Source: an uncultured Bacteroidota bacterium | GTDB taxonomy: Bacteria > Bacteroidota > Bacteroidia > Chitinophagales > Chitinophagaceae | Direction: 5' to 3' | NCBI GenBank assembly: GCA_903824665.1 | Contig: CAIJXT010000031.1 | Coordinates: 62,001 to 126,000, forward strand | DNA length: 64,000 nt | In this document: positions 62,801 through 64,000 of the stretch, piece by piece | Layout of the letters: the number at the start of each line of letters is the position of its first letter | How positions within the stretch are numbered: the first letter of the stretch is position 1 | Notes under the pieces: model-generated | The model's input: the letters and a program-made list of their open reading frames with translations, nothing else | The model's database searches: none | Told to the model about the DNA's origin: nothing | Position numbers and translations under genes: made by a program

Positions 62801-63602
62801 TGTTACCGGACTGGTTAGCGGCACGAGTTTGATATCGTACACACTATCAACCGGCTGCAGGTCTGTACGGCAGATTACGGTCAACGCGCTGCCTGCACCA
62901 ATAACCGGAACGCTGAATGTGTGTACCCAAAAAACAACGAGCCTGAATGGTACACCAGCTGGCGGAATGTGGACGAGCACAAACGTGGTTAAAGCAAGTG
63001 TAGACGCTGGCAGCGGTGTCGTAACCGGCTTATCTACCGGCTCAACAATTATCAGCTACACATTCCCCACCGGCTGTAGCAGAAAAGCGACAGTAAACGT
63101 ATACCAATCGCCGGGGGCTATCACAGGATCCTCAACCATAACTCCGGGAGTATCAACTGTTCTCACCTGCACACCTACAATGGGCGTATGGACGAGCGCA
63201 TCACCATCGGTAGCATCAATAATTGCAGCATCGGGTAATGTTACCGGGATCAATGCCGGTGTAGCTACTATTACCTACCAGGTGAGCAATGGCTGCCGGT
63301 CGATGTTTGATATCAATGTTGTAGCAGCGAGACCAGATAACACAATAGCTGAGGAAGGCGACAGACAAATGTCCATTGACATCTTCCCTAACCCAACACA
63401 GGGGACAATTACCATTGACGCAACAATTGAGGGAACATTTGCCGTGTACACAATAGATGGCAAAGAGGTGCTGAAGGTGGTAATCGAAGATAAATCGACG
63501 AACCTGCAACTACCGCAGCACCTTGCCGCAGGCGTATATATGTGTCGGTTTGCAGGCAATAATGGATATACCAAAACTGTAAGACTGGTATACCAACCAT
63601 AA
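53850..63602 (+). CDS. Giant T9SS-secreted Big2/NHL repeat protein
   Basis: At 3250 residues this is the largest gene here. Layout: signal peptide (1-20); an N-terminal SYNMGETFVATL...LTQGFEQP segment seen in other T9SS proteins; five Big2-like Ig repeats (about 70-450); an NHL propeller block (about 500-1115) with GDGGPAT repeats; one Big2 repeat; a second NHL block (about 1303-1614); twenty Big2 repeats (about 1666-3160); and a T9SS type A sorting domain (IDIFPNPTQGTITIDATIEG to VRLVYQP). Most repeats carry two Cys at fixed places, so the filament may be disulfide-stabilised. The long array suggests a stalk with two propellers as binding heads, exported by T9SS. It ends the five-gene unit and is followed by a strong terminator. 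Function in adhesion or surface structure is inferred. Confidence 0.9.
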   Translation: MRISLFSWLFIVIVSTSTFAQSLEPSVIGTLGGHSAPGGGPQLSYNMGETFVATLTGGSSMLTQGFEQPIEVVSPIEGTMELCAGATTTLTNTTPGGMWSSDNLAVADVESSSGLVSGFGAGTATISYTVDGVSATAVVTLNTLPDAGTITGTLTVCQGATTTLSSTVGGGSWSSEYEFLATIDAMGIVTASSPGAVTISYAVSNECGTAFAGATITIDPLPDPGYLYGSTSVCLSGTAETNMYIIPDAGGVWSSSAPDIAEIDETGFVTGHVAGTTVISYGVTNDCGTSYATLAFSVDTFRIMPPVTGTFSVCVGATTNLYNEVNGGIWSSNNTAIATINSTGSLHGVSNGTAIITYRKENACGAVYSIAVIAVHPYVSPVAGLAAAVCTGQNILFTNAVSDGTWLSSNNAVASINSDGMVTGLSAGTAEISYLYAGTCGTATASKVVTVNTSSEITPGSMPVVVSGDTTASFIYSAPVGLNYSLSWNAVAQSKGFVGTPYSITTVAGNGGYLGDGGPATMASLKSPMGVAIDASGATYIADAGNLVVRKVSSGGIISTYAGNKSLGISSGNGPNGDGGPATAARIYPRSVVTDIAGNLFIADGGCNRIRKVNTSGLITTIAGGGTSGLGDGGMATAASFNTVIDLAIDGTGNLYVADYNGNRIRKINTSGFISTIAGDGMSGNSGDGGPATLAKLSGVKAVTIDASGNLYILADSKIRRVNTAGIITTIAGGGGGGVTIEYGSGIPATNAALVSPERITTDGYGNLYISEHSRILKVNPSGIITRVAGTSWGGGGYSVDGLPATATTIYNPMGMTITSSGDLYFAEKENRLVRKISASGIISTIAGNRGPHGNGGPATASVLNEPRGITLTHTGDILFTERFSNVVRKVNSSGTISTIAGNGTYGYSGDGGPASAASFTLPSAVTEDIHGNVFVLDIGRVRKITPNGLISTFAVVSGASDYMTADKHGNLFVSDWPAYVYKIDPVGNVSVYAGGGPTDSLSDGSPATGIGLFYPTGLATDSQDNLYVADGIHSRIRKIDTNGIITTFAGNGTYSSDGDGGPATNAGIMFPRGIEFDPSGNLIVLEQNYQKIRKISPDGLISTIASNIDAHDLAIGHGGSIFVTTNQFVRKLNNIYILPSDSISTFVPAAVPPGIYHGEIAVVNGTCSTTYPVSVTILGKISGPSIVCMGSNAIYTHSTGGGSWSSRNTSVATIGSSGYLSGITSGTSIITYAVEVNGATRFVEKVITVNGMPSVTLGSSPVVTIGSTIAPLSYTDATNSPKYSIAWNQASQIAGFENTFGSVSNVAGNGLSGYSGDGGPAIEAKLNNPSGVAIDDAGNLYIADRNNYVVRKMSSNGNIITIAGIGTYGYTGDGNAATAAALSIVTGIALGTDGSIYIADQGNNVIRKVNSAGTINTVAGNGSYENSGDGTAATSAGLMSPAAVAVDNYDNVYVVTASETSFVRKITPDGIISTIAGNGIAGYSGDGGPATDASFNGIMGIATDDGGNIFLADNGNNVVRKIDTSGFITTVAGSSSPIYYTDGGPATESWLGSPLGLAAKNGSIYIGETGGSVRKVSPAGIINTIATGGSWTNGLAAASNGEVYFAELYGNVVRKVGTSIILPPSPVSIQVPPTAVIGNYAGSFTVHNGPCLTSYNFNLRVIDTISGVQEICATSSSTFSHTHLGGTWLSSNPAIASVGSSSGLVTGLAAGAATISYIFDGVAATKDVTINPLPYPGHISSEGEVCIGSSVTITSTTPDGVWTSENEEIASIDYYGLITGHSPGTVVISYHVSNGCGDSIANVTVTVNPIPFIDSIAGDRNICPGSNTTLSVDYTGGIWSTENEEIASVTISGIVTGHSAGTTTISYYFANSCGSAESSTIVTVNQLPYTDSITGPTTVNTSSTITLTNSSPSGTWSSSDTSIATVGSTGIVTGIAAGTTTISYTVTNSCGIASATKVVTVNEALTTPIAGTLTVCTGATTALTNATPGGVWSSSAPLTATVNPTTGLVGGVAAGTATISYSLSGGVMSAVVTVNPAPNAGGISGANVVCAGAGITLTSNGNIGGSWSSTNTTAATVSASGAVSGLAAGVTTISYTVNNSCGTASALRTVTVNPQPVAGTISGTDMICAGNGTTLTSNGTAGGVWTSSNTLVATVSASGVASGITGGITGISYTVTNTCGSASAGRTITINPLANAGTITGTATVCPGAVTTLSTDGDGGGTWVSANTAFATVSATGIVTGMAAGSVRISYTVTNGCGTNLSAIIVTVTPLANPGTLSGTMTVCAGANTTLAANGTGGGVWSSTNIASATVNAVNGVVTGINNGNTTISYTVTNGCGSVAATAIVTVSPLPGDPGTITGASSICEGNNITLSTTGSGGVWSSTNTARATVSSGGVVTGIASGTLAILYTVSNSCGSLSATHQLTVNASPAPISGLLVVCPGALTTLTTSPAGGTWSSPHPTVNVNATNGKVTGLTTGTAQVQYLLSTGCSTNTTVTVIPPPGSIGGTLTVCPQASVTLTNGTAGGTWSTLNTDKATIDATTGVATGVNPGVAMITYTTLPGCNATAALTVNNAPQAITGRLAMCPGSSSDLNSTTSGGIWSSGNTAIATVNAVTGIVRSVAGVGTAGITYTVPGLCPRTAIVTVAIPSGNLGTPTICRSQPVSIAILSNPTPGGTWSSSNELVLKISPDSALVKGINTGTAIVTYSLGDGCESTTLVTVTPSVNVISGASAICPGTSTLLVNSTTGGTWSSSNNATASFGTGGNVTGVSAGIATITYMVNPGCYSTRAITVYGSIAPIAGPTVFCAGSVATLTSGPAGGTWSSSNTTTASVTSTTGIVTSKAAGTSTITYKLGSSGCLVTKVITVNATLPAITGTLNVCPGFTTDLDNSAGAGTWSSSNTARATVDVTTGVVTGISGGTSVITYFTTASCYKTTIQSVNAATTAITGADTICAESAKQQTCTPAGGLWVSSNTSVATVSATGNVTGLVSGTSLISYTLSTGCRSVRQITVNALPAPITGTLNVCTQKTTSLNGTPAGGMWTSTNVVKASVDAGSGVVTGLSTGSTIISYTFPTGCSRKATVNVYQSPGAITGSSTITPGVSTVLTCTPTMGVWTSASPSVASIIAASGNVTGINAGVATITYQVSNGCRSMFDINVVAARPDNTIAEEGDRQMSIDIFPNPTQGTITIDATIEGTFAVYTIDGKEVLKVVIEDKSTNLQLPQHLAAGVYMCRFAGNNGYTKTVRLVYQP
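55350..57200 (+). repeat. NHL-repeat block 1 (coding)
   Basis: About ten NHL units of roughly 50-60 residues with GDGGPAT, GVAIDASG-type and RKVNSSG/ISTIAG motifs. They should form one or more beta-propellers. The block is visibly more A/T-rich than the Big2 array after 59.7 kb. Confidence 0.75.
57755..58690 (+). repeat. NHL-repeat block 2 (coding)
   Basis: About six further NHL units with the same GYSGDGGPA and VVRKM/VVRKI signatures, enough for about one propeller. A single Big2 repeat separates it from block 1. Confidence 0.75.
58845..63330 (+). repeat. Array of twenty Big2-like repeats (coding)
   Basis: Twenty repeats of about 72-78 residues, each with an early Cys (VC.G), a G.WSS.N core, a V(T/S)G.(A/S).G turn, an ISY strand and usually a late Cys. 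They diverge in DNA, so there is no homogenised tandem repeat. Confidence 0.85.
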
Positions 63603-63622
63603 CAAAACAGAAACCGTATAAG

Positions 63623-63664
63623 ACCGCATCCGGGTTGAAAAACAGCCATGATGCGGTTTTTTTT
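63623..63664 (+). terminator. Strong terminator after the giant gene
   Basis: ACCGCATC (63623-63630) pairs with GATGCGGT (63650-63657) across a 19-base loop and is followed by a run of T. It closes the five-gene unit and separates it from the next gene. Confidence 0.75.
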
Positions 63665-63872
63665 GCGCAACCGGAATAGCAACTCTGAATTGCAATATTC
63701 CAGATTACCACATCTGTCAGTGTCTACCCTGAATGCTGAAAGCACACTGAAACAACAACTTATTTATACAAACAAATCATCCTTTCACAAACTCAAAACC
63801 ACCTTTCACAAACTAGGATGTGTTATAGAATGGCGTACGGAATAATATTGCTATCAATAAAATCGAAGCAAT

Positions 63873-64000
63873 ATGAAACTTATGAAATCGATGTGCCTAC
63901 TGTTGGTAGCACTTTCAGGAAACAAACTATACGCACAGGGTATAGCAATCAATAATGATGGTTCGCCAGCACACTCTTCAGCGATGCTGGATGTACAGTC
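63873..64000 (+). CDS. Exported fibre-like protein, N-terminal part (runs off window)
   Basis: The ATG at 63873 begins MKLMKSMCLLLVALSGNKL then YAQGIAINNDGSPAHSSAMLDVQS, and continues past the end. The signal peptide and the INNDGSPAHSSAMLDV segment are typical of Bacteroidota surface proteins whose C-terminal parts resemble tail fibres or intramolecular chaperone (S74) domains. The terminator before it means a separate transcript, but it sits with the surface-protein group. The rest of the gene is unseen. Confidence 0.75.
   Translation, partial: MKLMKSMCLLLVALSGNKLYAQGIAINNDGSPAHSSAMLDVQ

Overview
The window looks like chromosomal DNA of a Bacteroidota bacterium, most likely a Chitinophagaceae-like or related Sphingobacteriia-type lineage. 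The signs are C-terminal type IX secretion (T9SS) sorting domains, a GldB-type gliding lipoprotein, DUF5686, DUF3078 and MauE/DoxX (BT_3928-type) proteins, several promoters with the TAnnTTTG -7 motif, and few purine-rich Shine-Dalgarno sequences. I recognise no tRNA, rRNA, CRISPR array, integrase or insertion sequence. Most of the window is ordinary chromosome.

Layout. 0-8.4 kb: a YtxH-like protein, a 0.9-kb gene-free stretch with TGCGCA repeats, tryptophanase, QueD, a convergent E1-like/nitroreductase fusion, an SRPBCC protein and a membrane-anchored MutS-like ATPase. 8.7-22.1 kb: envelope genes, namely an exported coiled-coil protein, two tandem HtrA-like lipoproteins (one lacks the catalytic serine), a pentapeptide-repeat protein, a DUF5686 outer-membrane protein, a deoxynucleoside kinase, a MauE-thioredoxin membrane protein and a T9SS protein with eight Big2 repeats. 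22.3-35.0 kb: EngB, FeoA, an SSS symporter, a GH125 mannosidase, a T9SS M14 carboxypeptidase, NAD(P)HX repair, a cysteine-cluster protein, YeiH, a DMP19-like protein and RNase HI. 35.1-38.1 kb: an outer-membrane barrel with a long Pro-Ala-Glu tail, a second 1-kb gene-free stretch with the same TGCGCA repeats, and a peroxiredoxin. 38.3-51.3 kb: LptB, a GH3-family protein, an Ldh-family oxidoreductase, an M23 peptidase, a glycosyltransferase fusion, an orphan NarL-type regulator, a SurA-like chaperone, DUF486, DUF3078 and GldB.

51.4-64.0 kb: five closely spaced genes, all for exported proteins, end in a 3250-residue protein with 26 Big2-like repeats interrupted by two NHL propeller blocks and closed by a T9SS signal. 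A terminator follows, and a sixth exported, fibre-like protein runs off the window. This is the best candidate for a multi-component surface structure.

The least explained non-coding signal is the pair of TGCGCA arrays at about 0.66-1.15 kb and 36.6-37.1 kb. They share a module of about 100 bp with conserved blocks at conserved spacing. They contain TGCGCA pairs exactly 11 bp apart. Both lie in the same orientation relative to the gene they precede (tryptophanase and the Pro-tail barrel protein).
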